Positions 41,431 to 48,641 of a stretch of DNA of 64,000 bases are shown piece after piece; position 1 is the stretch's first letter, and each line of letters begins with the position of its first letter. A model generated the notes under the pieces. The model made no database searches. It saw nothing but the letters and a program-made list of their open reading frames with translations, and had not been told where the DNA came from. Where the stretch lies: NCBI GenBank assembly GCA_025451845.1, contig JANWJS010000017.1, forward strand, positions 1-64,000. Reading direction: 5' to 3'. Made by a program: the position numbers and the translations under genes. This DNA comes from Steroidobacteraceae bacterium. Its GTDB lineage: Bacteria; Pseudomonadota; Gammaproteobacteria; Steroidobacterales; Steroidobacteraceae.

Positions 41431-42528
41431 GCCGTCCTGATTGCCACAGTCTTCGTCTTCGCTTTGCCAGCCTGCGCCCCATCCGCCTCGAGCTCCTCTC
41501 ATCGCGAAAGGGTGCTCTATCTCTACAACTGGGCCGACTACATCGGCAAAGACACCGTAAAGAGCTTCGAAGCCCAAACCGGCATCCGAGTCGTCTACGA
41601 CACGTACGACTCCGATGAAGCCCTGGAAGCCAAGCTGCTGGCAGGTGACTCCGGCTACGACGCCGTCACCACCTCCTCCGATTTCTTCGCCCGCCAGATC
41701 CAAGCCGGTGTCTACCAGCCGCTGGACCGCAGCAAGCTCCCCAACTGGAAGAATCTCGACCCCCACGTGCTGGGCATGGTCGCGTGGGCCGACCCCGGCA
41801 ACCGCTACGCGGTCCCCTACATGCGCCACGTGAACGGCTTCGCCTACAACGTCGATGCCATCCGCGCGCGCATGCCCAATGCCCCAATCGACAGCCTGGA
41901 CATGATCTTCAAGCCGCAGGTGATCTCTCATTTTGCCGGCTGCGGCGTGTCGTTCCTGGACGATGCGGAGGACGTGCTGCAACTCGCGCTCAATTACCTG
42001 CACATTGACCCGAACACCACCCGTCCCGAAGACTATCAGAAGGCGCAGAAGCTGCTCCTTTCCGTGCGCCCCTACATCCGTGCCTTCGACTCGGAGGAGT
42101 ACATGAACGGGCTCATCAACGGAGACTTCTGCATCTCGATGTCGTGGTCCGCGGACTACGCCCAGGCGGAGGCACGGGCACGCGCGGCGGGCCAGCGCGT
42201 CGATCTGGCGTTCACCGTCCCGCGTGAGGGCGCCAATCTCTCGTTCGACGCCTGGCTGATACCGGCGGACGCGCCGCATCCGCAGGCGGCGCTCGAGTGG
42301 CTGAACTACCTGATGGATCCCAAGGTCATCGCGGCGATCACCAACCGGATCCACTACGGAAACGACAACCTCGCGGCCGATCCCTACGTCGAGCCCGATA
42401 TCCTTCACGACCCCAAGATCTATCCGACGCCGCAACTGCAGGCGAGGCTGTACGGCTCCAAGGAAGTCTCTGCGCAGCTCGAACGGCTGCGCACCCGCGT
42501 GTGGATGAAGGTCAAGACGGGAATCTGA
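41419..42528 (+). CDS. potF: Putrescine/spermidine-type ABC substrate-binding lipoprotein
   Basis: A 369-aa binding protein. The signal peptide MRVPAVLIATVFVFALPAC ends in a lipobox, so it is lipid-anchored. It tracks E. coli PotF along its length: LYNWADYIGKDTV, SKLPNWKNLDPHVL, CGVSFLDDAEDV and RTRVWMKVKTG. The ligand residues Trp and Asp (SWSAD) and the later Asp (SFDAWLIPAD) are kept, while PotF Ser38 is Ala (NWAD). The ligand is a cation such as putrescine or a related quaternary amine. Permease genes potI and potH are convergent; potG is at 53 kb. Confidence 0.9.
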   Translation: MRVPAVLIATVFVFALPACAPSASSSSHRERVLYLYNWADYIGKDTVKSFEAQTGIRVVYDTYDSDEALEAKLLAGDSGYDAVTTSSDFFARQIQAGVYQPLDRSKLPNWKNLDPHVLGMVAWADPGNRYAVPYMRHVNGFAYNVDAIRARMPNAPIDSLDMIFKPQVISHFAGCGVSFLDDAEDVLQLALNYLHIDPNTTRPEDYQKAQKLLLSVRPYIRAFDSEEYMNGLINGDFCISMSWSADYAQAEARARAAGQRVDLAFTVPREGANLSFDAWLIPADAPHPQAALEWLNYLMDPKVIAAITNRIHYGNDNLAADPYVEPDILHDPKIYPTPQLQARLYGSKEVSAQLERLRTRVWMKVKTGI

Positions 42529-43423
42529 GCGCCCGCGCCTCGGCGCGCGGCGGCCGCAGGGCGGCCGGCGCCGCGCCCAAGGAGCTTTCCTCCGACTGTT
42601 CCGCCATGCGCGTCTCGAGCTCGCGCCGCTGTTCGGTGCGGCGCATGAGCCAGCCGGCGAGGACGACACAACTTCCGACGATGCCGATGATCAGGCTGGC
42701 GAGCGCGTTGATGTCGGGGCTCACCCCGAGCTTGACCTTGGAGTAGATCAGCATCGGCAGCGTCGTGGCGCCCGGGCCGGTGACGAAGCTCGAGATGACG
42801 AGATCGTCGAGCGAGAGGGTGAAGGAGAGCAGCCAGCTCGAGACGATCGCCGGGGAGATGAGCGGCAGGGTGATCTCGAGGAACGCCCGCGCTGGGCCGG
42901 CGCCGAGATCCTGCGCCGCCTCCTCGAGCGAGCGGTCTGCACCCTGCAGGCGGGATTGGACGGTCACCGTCACGTAGGCGATGCAAAACGTGATGTGGGC
43001 GAGGACGATCGTCAGAAAGCCCCGGTGCGGCCAGGAGAAGGTCTGCAACAGCGAGACGAAGAGCAAAAGCTGCGTGGTGCCGGTGATCACCTCCGGCATC
43101 ACCAGCGGCGCGGTGACCATGCCGGTGAGCAGCAGCCGGCCGCGGAACCTGGCGAAGCGCACCAGCGCGATCGCCGCCAGCGTGCCGAGGACGACCGCGA
43201 CCGTCGAGGCGGTGACCGCCACTTCGAGCGAGAGGAGGGCCGCAGCGAGCAGCTCGCGGTTGTGTACGAGCTTCACGTACCAGGCGGTGGAGAGCCCGCC
43301 CCAGACACTGACGAGCGGTGAAGCGTTGAACGAGTAGGCGATGAGCACCAGGATGGGCAGGTAGAGCACCGCGAAGCCGATGCAGAGGACCGAGACGAGA
43401 AGCGGCGGATAGCGCTCTTCCAC
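42512..43423 (-). CDS. potI: Polyamine-type ABC permease PotI
   Basis: A 303-aa inner-membrane permease with about six helices. The coupling motif EEAAQDLGAGPARAFLEITLP (EAA loop) contacts the PotG ATPase. It follows potH by 3 bp and overlaps the convergent potF by 17 bp. A basic tail after the last helix (MRRTEQRRELETRM) is cytoplasmic. Confidence 0.88.
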   Translation of the reverse strand: MEERYPPLLVSVLCIGFAVLYLPILVLIAYSFNASPLVSVWGGLSTAWYVKLVHNRELLAAALLSLEVAVTASTVAVVLGTLAAIALVRFARFRGRLLLTGMVTAPLVMPEVITGTTQLLLFVSLLQTFSWPHRGFLTIVLAHITFCIAYVTVTVQSRLQGADRSLEEAAQDLGAGPARAFLEITLPLISPAIVSSWLLSFTLSLDDLVISSFVTGPGATTLPMLIYSKVKLGVSPDINALASLIIGIVGSCVVLAGWLMRRTEQRRELETRMAEQSEESSLGAAPAALRPPRAEARALRFPS

Positions 43424-43426
43424 GGC

Positions 43427-44332
43427 TCAGCCCTCGAGCTGCCGGCCGCTCACGTGCTGGTAGATCGCGATCGGACCCACGAGCAGCACGAGGAAGGCGA
43501 TCGCCACCGCCGCGGCGACCGGCCAGTCATGGTTGCCGAAGAACTCATCCCACATCACGCGGCCGATCATGAGGTTGCCGGGGCCGCCGAGGAGCGAGGG
43601 GATGACGAACTCGCCGACCGCCGGAATGAAGACCAGGAGTGACCCGGCGATGACGCCGGGCATGGAGAGCGGCACGGTGATCTCGAGAAACGCCCGCCAG
43701 GGCGGGCTGCCGAGGTCGGTGGCCGCCTCGATCAGACTGCGATCGAGCTTCTCCAGCGTGGCGAACAGGGGCAACACCATGAAGGGCAGGTACGAATAGA
43801 TGATGCCGATGTAGATCGCCAGATTGGTGCGCATGATGATGAGCGGATGGGAGATGAGCCCGAGGCGCAGCAACAGGGTGTTGAGCAGACCATCGTTGTC
43901 GATGATCGCTTCGAGCGCATACACGCGCAGGAGGAAGGACGTCCAGAATGGCAGGATGACGATGAGCAGCAGAATGTTCTGGGCCGAGCGCGGCGCGCGG
44001 GCAATGGCGTACGCGATCGGATAGCCGAGCAGCAGGCAGATCAGGGTGGAGAGGAACGCGGTGCGCAGCGAGAAGAGGTAGGCGAGCCCATAGAGCTCAT
44101 CGGTGAAGAGGTAGCGGAAGCTCGTCAGGCTCAAAGTGAGCCGTAGGTGGTGGTCCGCGGTGCGCGTCAGGACGTCGGTGAACGGCGGGATGCGGATCAC
44201 CGACTCGGCAAAGCTGATCTTCAGGGTGAAGAAGAACGGCACCAGGAAAAAGACCAGCAGGAAGAGCAGCGGCGGCAGGATGATGAGCCAGCGCCACGCA
44301 TTTCCCGACCGGTGCAGGATGGTCGTGCTAAT
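43427..44332 (-). CDS. potH: Polyamine-type ABC permease PotH (non-standard start codon)
   Basis: A permease of about 301 aa with six helices and the EAA loop IEAATDLGSPPWRAFLEITVP. The first in-frame GTG/ATG/TTG (GTG at 44242) would cut through helix 1. The reading frame continues upstream through RWLIILPPLLFLLVFFLVP, which is the expected first helix, back to a TAG. Between that stop and the helix the only start-like codons are ATT at 44332 and CTG at 44347. ATT has GAAGGGGG 5 bp upstream and is preferred. It diverges from the TetR-fusion gene with about 20 bp between starts, so the two promoters must overlap each other or the coding ends. Confidence 0.75.
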   Translation of the reverse strand: MSTTILHRSGNAWRWLIILPPLLFLLVFFLVPFFFTLKISFAESVIRIPPFTDVLTRTADHHLRLTLSLTSFRYLFTDELYGLAYLFSLRTAFLSTLICLLLGYPIAYAIARAPRSAQNILLLIVILPFWTSFLLRVYALEAIIDNDGLLNTLLLRLGLISHPLIIMRTNLAIYIGIIYSYLPFMVLPLFATLEKLDRSLIEAATDLGSPPWRAFLEITVPLSMPGVIAGSLLVFIPAVGEFVIPSLLGGPGNLMIGRVMWDEFFGNHDWPVAAAVAIAFLVLLVGPIAIYQHVSGRQLEG

Positions 44333-44352
44333 CGTCGCCCCCTTCAGGCATA

Positions 44353-45753
44353 GTGCAGGCTAAACTCGTCACCGTGTCAACCCAACGTCAATCCGCCACG
44401 CCAGCCGCCGGTGCCGGGCCGGGGGGCGGCCGTGCGCGCGGCTCCCGACAGCGACAGCGGCTGATCGATGCGTGTATCACCGCTCTGCACCTCTATGGGC
44501 CGTCGCGCACGACAGTCGAGAAAGTCGTCGCCATCGCCGATCTCTCGCCCGGAATCGTGCGCTTCTACTTCGACTCCAAGGACGCCATGCTGCTGGCGTC
44601 CCTCGGGTACCTCGCGGAAGAGTTCGAGAAAAAAGTTCTCGTGCCGGTGGGGCGCCTCGAGGACTCGCCGGTGCGCGCGCTGGAGCTGCTCGTGGACCTG
44701 TATCTCGATCCGCAGATCGCCAGCACCCGCAAGGTCTCGGTGTGGTACTCGTTCTGGGGCGAGGCGAGCTCGCGCCAGGAGTACCTCGACATCTGCGGCA
44801 AGAACGACGAGGACTTCGCGGTGCTGGTGCGCCAGCTCATGGAGGGGCTGATCGCCGAGACCGGCGCGCGGCACCTCGATGCCGATGGCATCGCGCTCGG
44901 GCTGATCGGCGTGCTGGAAGTGCTGTGGCAGGGGTTCGCCTTCCAGAGCGAGGAAAGCATCGACCGCGCCGCCGCGCGTGCGCGCTCGCTCGCGTATCTG
45001 CGGTCGGTGTTCCCCGGAAAATTTGCGGGGGGCGCTGCCTCGGGCGCGGATACGTCGCTGCCCATTTGGGCTTATGCGAGTGGACCTCTCCTCGCGCTGG
45101 AGCGCGAGCGTCTGCTGCGGCCGGCGTGGCAGGTGGTGGGTTACACGGAACTCGATGAGCGCAAAGGGCGAGTCGCCGGCAAGCTGCGCTACCTGGTGCA
45201 CGATCTGACCTATGCGCTCCGGGGCACGACCCCGGCCGACCTGACTTCGCTCGAGATGACGCGCGCGGGTCCGCTGTTGCTGGCGCGCTCGCCCCAGCCT
45301 GGCGGCGAGGCGCGCGCGAGCGATGCCGGCGGGTGGCCCGCAGAGTGGCCCGATCTGCGGCCGGGACGGGTGGAGGAATTCGCAGTGGCGGCCAACTGGA
45401 AGATCCTGGTCGAGCACTGGCTGGGAAGCGACTCGCCGCGGCGTCATTTTCTGCCGCCGAATCAACTCCTCGACCTCACCCCCGCAAGCGCGCAGATCCT
45501 GCAGGTCGTGCCCGAGGGGCCGGATCGCTCCCGCCTGCTGCGCTTCGAGCTGCGGGCGGCCCGCGGCGGAGTGGGGCGGGCGGCGTCCGCGCGAGGCGGC
45601 GCGAGCCCGCCGCTCGAGCGGCAGATTGCGCTGGCGGAGTCGACGCAGCAGGGTCTCAGCGGACCGCTTTCGCAGGCCGAGGAGGGCGCTATCGTCCCGC
45701 CTGCGCTGGCGCAGTTCAGGCGCTCGATCGCCACGCTGCTGCCACTTGTATAA
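44353..45753 (+). CDS. TetR (BetI-like) regulator fused to a cofactor-less Rieske-oxygenase domain
   Basis: A 466-aa protein, over twice the length of a TetR. Residues ~33-85 are the TetR helix-turn-helix (VEKVVAIADLSPGIVRFYF) and ~90-220 a BetI-like ligand domain (VWYSFWGEASSRQEY). From ~236 it follows the neighbouring Rieske oxygenase (46016): LPIWAYASGPLLALERERLL/LPAWAYQHAEMTRLEIERIL; NWKILVEHWL/DWKIAMDNYL; QILQVVPEGP/FFQVLPRGP; QQGLSGPLSQAEE/QRGLGSRSYEPGPLSQLE. The CxH...CxxH Rieske ligands, both iron-binding His and the Asp are absent, and the Rieske insert is shortened. The domain probably binds the oxygenase's substrate as a sensor. Start is GTG 44353, or GTG 44374. Confidence 0.85.
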   Translation: MQAKLVTVSTQRQSATPAAGAGPGGGRARGSRQRQRLIDACITALHLYGPSRTTVEKVVAIADLSPGIVRFYFDSKDAMLLASLGYLAEEFEKKVLVPVGRLEDSPVRALELLVDLYLDPQIASTRKVSVWYSFWGEASSRQEYLDICGKNDEDFAVLVRQLMEGLIAETGARHLDADGIALGLIGVLEVLWQGFAFQSEESIDRAAARARSLAYLRSVFPGKFAGGAASGADTSLPIWAYASGPLLALERERLLRPAWQVVGYTELDERKGRVAGKLRYLVHDLTYALRGTTPADLTSLEMTRAGPLLLARSPQPGGEARASDAGGWPAEWPDLRPGRVEEFAVAANWKILVEHWLGSDSPRRHFLPPNQLLDLTPASAQILQVVPEGPDRSRLLRFELRAARGGVGRAASARGGASPPLERQIALAESTQQGLSGPLSQAEEGAIVPPALAQFRRSIATLLPLV

Positions 45754-45859
45754 GCGCTGGATCCGGGCATCGTGCCCGGCCCAGCGCCGTCTCGGCCAAA
45801 AAGCGTGGTTTTTGTCCGAGACCCGGCCACCTGCGGCGGCCGGGCACGTCCCTGTGCCT
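45754..45859 (+). repeat. ~105-bp hairpin repeat, first of a perfect tandem pair
   Basis: The unit begins directly after the TetR-fusion stop and runs GCTGGATCCGGGCATCG to GTCCCTGTGCCT. The central stem is GTCTCGG.CAAAAA/TTTTTG.CCGAGAC. It lies between convergent genes. Confidence 0.8.
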
Positions 45860-45964
45860 CGCTGGATCCGGGCATCGTGCCCGGCCCAGCGCCGTCTCGG
45901 CCAAAAAGCGTGGTTTTTGTCCGAGACCCGGCCACCTGCGGCGGCCGGGCACGTCCCTGTGCCT
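45860..45964 (+). repeat. ~105-bp hairpin repeat, second of a perfect tandem pair
   Basis: All 105 bp are identical to 45755-45859, indicating recent duplication or gene conversion. It ends 51 bp before the 3' end of the convergent Rieske gene and would be a second bidirectional terminator. Confidence 0.8.
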
Positions 45965-46015
45965 GGGCTGTCGTGTTGCTTCACAGCTCGGAATCGGGCG
46001 CCTCTCGATGGGCAA

Positions 46016-47179
46016 CTATGCGAACTGCGCGGGCGCGTGCGGCTCGCGCGCCTCGGGAATCCGGCTGCGCAGCAGGTCGTGAAACTGCAGCATGCAGCTC
46101 TCGAGCTGCGACAGCGGGCCCGGCTCGTAGGAACGCGACCCGAGTCCGCGCTGCACGCGGGCACAGAGAAACTCGTCCTCTCGCTGGACCTGCCTGTTGA
46201 TCCGTGAGCCGAGATAGCGCAGCGCCCGCATCTCGCGCCGCGAGTCCGGATGCGCGAAACAGCCGCCGCGGATGGTGCACTTGCCGGGCCCGCGCGGCAG
46301 CACCTGGAAGAAGTCCATCTGCTCGGGAAAGATGTCGATCCCTAGGTTGGGCAGCATGCTGTAGAAGCTCCAGCGCCGCCGCTGCGCCTCCGGCAGCCCC
46401 GCGGTGGTCGGCACCACCAGGCCCTGGTAGAAGCGCTCGCTCCAGCGGCTCGAGGGCTGCTCGCGCAGGCGGCTGATGCCGCGCGCCACACCGCTCGGCA
46501 GCAGCACCTGATCCTCGTAATCCGGCGTGAACATGCGGAAGAGCCCCGGATGGCCGATGGGTACGTGGTAAGACTCCAGATAATTGTCCATCGCGATCTT
46601 CCAGTCGCAGTCCCAGTGCTCGATGTACATCGGGCCGAGGGGCTGCATATCCGCGATCCGATGCGGTGCCAGCTCGCGGGCGAGGTCGCCCCAAACTTCC
46701 TCCACTGGCGGCGGATCGCCTGCGAGACAGACGAACACGAAGCCGAGCGCCACGTGTGAGCGCACCGGCTTCAATCCCCACTGCGAGCGCTCGAGGCCAG
46801 GGAAGCTGTCGCGCTCGGTGACGGCGCGCAGCTCGCCGCTCAAGCGGTAGGACCAGCCGTGATACGGGCAGGTGATCGCGCCGGGACAATGACCCGTGCC
46901 GTCGAGAATCCGCGCGCCGCGGTGGCGGCAGACGTTGTGAAACGCCCGGATCTCGCCTTGTGAGTCGCGCAGCGCCACCACCCCGTTGCTGCCGAGATCG
47001 AGAGTCACGAAATCGCCCGGCTGCGGGATGGCATTGACGTGACAGACGATCTGCCAGCTCGGCGTGAGGATGCGTTCGATCTCGAGCCGGGTCATCTCAG
47101 CGTGCTGATAGGCCCAGGCGGGCAGTGCGCGGGGCAGCGTCGGTGGAGCGACTGGCCGGGCGGCGAGGGATGAGGTCAT
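46016..47179 (-). CDS. Rieske non-heme iron oxygenase alpha subunit
   Basis: A 387-aa oxygenase. The [2Fe-2S] ligands are Cys84-x-His86 and Cys104-x2-His107 (NVCRHRGA, CPYHGWSY). The iron site is DNYLESYHVPIGHPGL with His205 and His210, and the third ligand Asp is in QREDEFLCARVQRGL. It is cytoplasmic and probably removes an N-methyl group or hydroxylates a quaternary amine; a reductase gene is not in the window. It diverges from the aminotransferase operon with an AT-rich control region between. Its intact catalytic domain aligns with the cofactor-less domain of the convergent TetR fusion, suggesting that both bind the same compound. Confidence 0.87.
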   Translation of the reverse strand: MTSSLAARPVAPPTLPRALPAWAYQHAEMTRLEIERILTPSWQIVCHVNAIPQPGDFVTLDLGSNGVVALRDSQGEIRAFHNVCRHRGARILDGTGHCPGAITCPYHGWSYRLSGELRAVTERDSFPGLERSQWGLKPVRSHVALGFVFVCLAGDPPPVEEVWGDLARELAPHRIADMQPLGPMYIEHWDCDWKIAMDNYLESYHVPIGHPGLFRMFTPDYEDQVLLPSGVARGISRLREQPSSRWSERFYQGLVVPTTAGLPEAQRRRWSFYSMLPNLGIDIFPEQMDFFQVLPRGPGKCTIRGGCFAHPDSRREMRALRYLGSRINRQVQREDEFLCARVQRGLGSRSYEPGPLSQLESCMLQFHDLLRSRIPEAREPHAPAQFA

Positions 47180-47193
47180 GAGCGGCTCTCACG

Positions 47194-47206
47194 GTATAAT
47201 TTATAC
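47194..47206. promoter_or_regulatory. Palindrome GTATAA-T-TTATAC near Rieske start
   Basis: A perfect 6-bp inverted repeat 15 bp from the Rieske start codon. It includes TATAAT on the plus strand, so it may double as a -10. The corresponding place at 60057-60068 has the weaker GGTA-GTTA-TACC. Confidence 0.45.
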
Positions 47207-47214
47207 AGCCGTTC

Positions 47215-47249
47215 AATTCTACCTCAAAAATTTATATGAACATATAGAC
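47215..47249 (+). promoter_or_regulatory. 35-bp control block, copy 1 (shared with 60076)
   Basis: AATTCTAC-N8-TTTATAT-N3-CATATAGAC matches 60076-60110 at 29 of 35 positions with identical spacing. Its core TATATG-AA-CATATA is a perfect palindrome. The block ends 63 bp before the aminotransferase start, versus 61 bp before the TonB receptor start at the other site. It is probably the binding site of a shared regulator, with the TetR/pseudo-Rieske fusion the nearest candidate. Confidence 0.7.
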
Positions 47250-47312
47250 TCACGTGCAATCCGATGCTACCGTTGTGCTGCAGACGCTTTCACCATAGGC
47301 GCAGGAGGGGGT

Positions 47313-48641
47313 ATGACCCGAGTACTCGCGAAGAGCCAGGCTCACTATCGGCGGGCGCTGACCCGGATGCCGCTGGGGGTCGCCTCGAACTTCCGCTTCT
47401 GGGGCGAGGACCGCACGATCTACGTGAAGTACGGACGGGGCGCCCGGATCGTTGATCTGGACGACAACGAATACATCGACTATCGCATGGGCTACGGACC
47501 GGCGATCCTCGGCCACGCCGACCCGCGAGTGGATGACGCCGCCCGCGAGGGAATGAAAGTCGGTGGCGTGTTCGCGCTCTCGACGGAGCGGGAGTACCAC
47601 GTCGCGCAGCGCATCTCGAAGATGGTGCCCGCCGCGGAGCTCGTGCGCTTCTCCAACTCCGGGACGGAGGCCGTCATGGCGGCGCTGCGTCTCGCCCGTG
47701 CCTACACCGGCAAGGACGACTACCTCATCCTGGAGGGCAGTTACCACGGCCTCTTCGATGCCGCCATGTGGTACACGCCCATGGACAAGTGGACGCAGGT
47801 CGGCGACCCGCAGGTGTATCCCTACAGCGAGGGCATCCCGCTCAGCACGCGCAGCTTCGCGCATTTCGTGCAGGCCAACGATGCCAACCAGCTCGAGGAT
47901 GTGCTCAAGCGCCATGCGAGCCGGGTCGCGTGTCTGCTCATCGAGCCCATCATGGGCAACTGCTTAGGGATCGCGACCGATCCCGGTTACCTGCGCGCTG
48001 CCCGCGAGCTCTGCGACCGTCATGGCGTGTTGCTCGTGATCGATGAGGTGAAGACGGGGTTTCGCGTGGCGCGCGGCGGCGCGCAGGAATTGTACGGCGT
48101 CAACGCGGATCTGTGCACCTTCGCCAAGGCCATGGGCAACGGCTATCCGATCTCGGTGCTCGCCGGCCGCGAGGAGGTCATGCGCAAGATCGGGCGCGGT
48201 GTCGCCCACGGCGGCACGTATACCGCGCACTCCGTATCACTGGCCGCGGCGGAGCGCACGCTGCAGATTCTCGACGAGACCGACGCGCTGGAGAGAATCG
48301 CAGACTACGGGACGGCGCTGCGCCAGGGCATGAGCGCCATCCTGAAGTCACGCGGCATCGCGCACAGCTTCGTCGGCCACCCCTCGATGAGCGGGCTCTA
48401 CTTCGCGCACGACCCGCCGCGCAACTACCGCGACTGGAAGGGCAGCGACTATACGTTCTACGACGCTGCGGCGAAGGTGCTGCACGATGAGCGGGTGCTC
48501 TGTGAGCCGGACTCGCGCGAGCCCTGGTTCGTGTGCGCGGCACATGACGATGCCTGCCTCAAACAGACGCTTGCCGCGTTCGAGGTGGCGATCGAGAAGA
48601 CTCTGAGCACCCTCGGCGAGCGGCGCCAGGCCGGCGGGTGA
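47313..48641 (+). CDS. Class III aminotransferase, glutamate-1-semialdehyde-aminomutase-like
   Basis: A 442-aa PLP enzyme. VRFSNSGTEAVMAALRLAR binds PLP phosphate, VIDEVKTGFRVARGG holds the Asp that pairs with the ring nitrogen, and TFAKAMGNGYPISV contains the Schiff-base Lys. The HemL-like layout is found in many catabolic aminotransferases, so a role in haem synthesis is unlikely here. GGAGGGGG before ATG 47313 fixes the start. It opens an operon with two FAD oxidoreductases, a GcvT-like protein and PotG, and probably deaminates an omega-amino or beta-amino intermediate such as one from a polyamine. Confidence 0.83.
   Translation: MTRVLAKSQAHYRRALTRMPLGVASNFRFWGEDRTIYVKYGRGARIVDLDDNEYIDYRMGYGPAILGHADPRVDDAAREGMKVGGVFALSTEREYHVAQRISKMVPAAELVRFSNSGTEAVMAALRLARAYTGKDDYLILEGSYHGLFDAAMWYTPMDKWTQVGDPQVYPYSEGIPLSTRSFAHFVQANDANQLEDVLKRHASRVACLLIEPIMGNCLGIATDPGYLRAARELCDRHGVLLVIDEVKTGFRVARGGAQELYGVNADLCTFAKAMGNGYPISVLAGREEVMRKIGRGVAHGGTYTAHSVSLAAAERTLQILDETDALERIADYGTALRQGMSAILKSRGIAHSFVGHPSMSGLYFAHDPPRNYRDWKGSDYTFYDAAAKVLHDERVLCEPDSREPWFVCAAHDDACLKQTLAAFEVAIEKTLSTLGERRQAGG

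Noticed and set aside
44242-44244. GTG as potH start
   Set aside because: It would remove most of transmembrane helix 1, which is clearly encoded just upstream in the same frame.
45754-45964. CRISPR array
   Set aside because: There are only two adjacent identical 105-bp units, no spacers and no cas genes; single copies occur elsewhere.
44377-46164. Long minus-strand frame opposite the TetR fusion
   Set aside because: It is antisense to the fusion gene and runs through both repeat units, so it is a by-product of GC-rich coding.
47313-48641. HemL for haem biosynthesis
   Set aside because: The fold matches, but the gene is embedded in an amine-catabolic operon with FAD enzymes and PotG; a biosynthetic role is unlikely.
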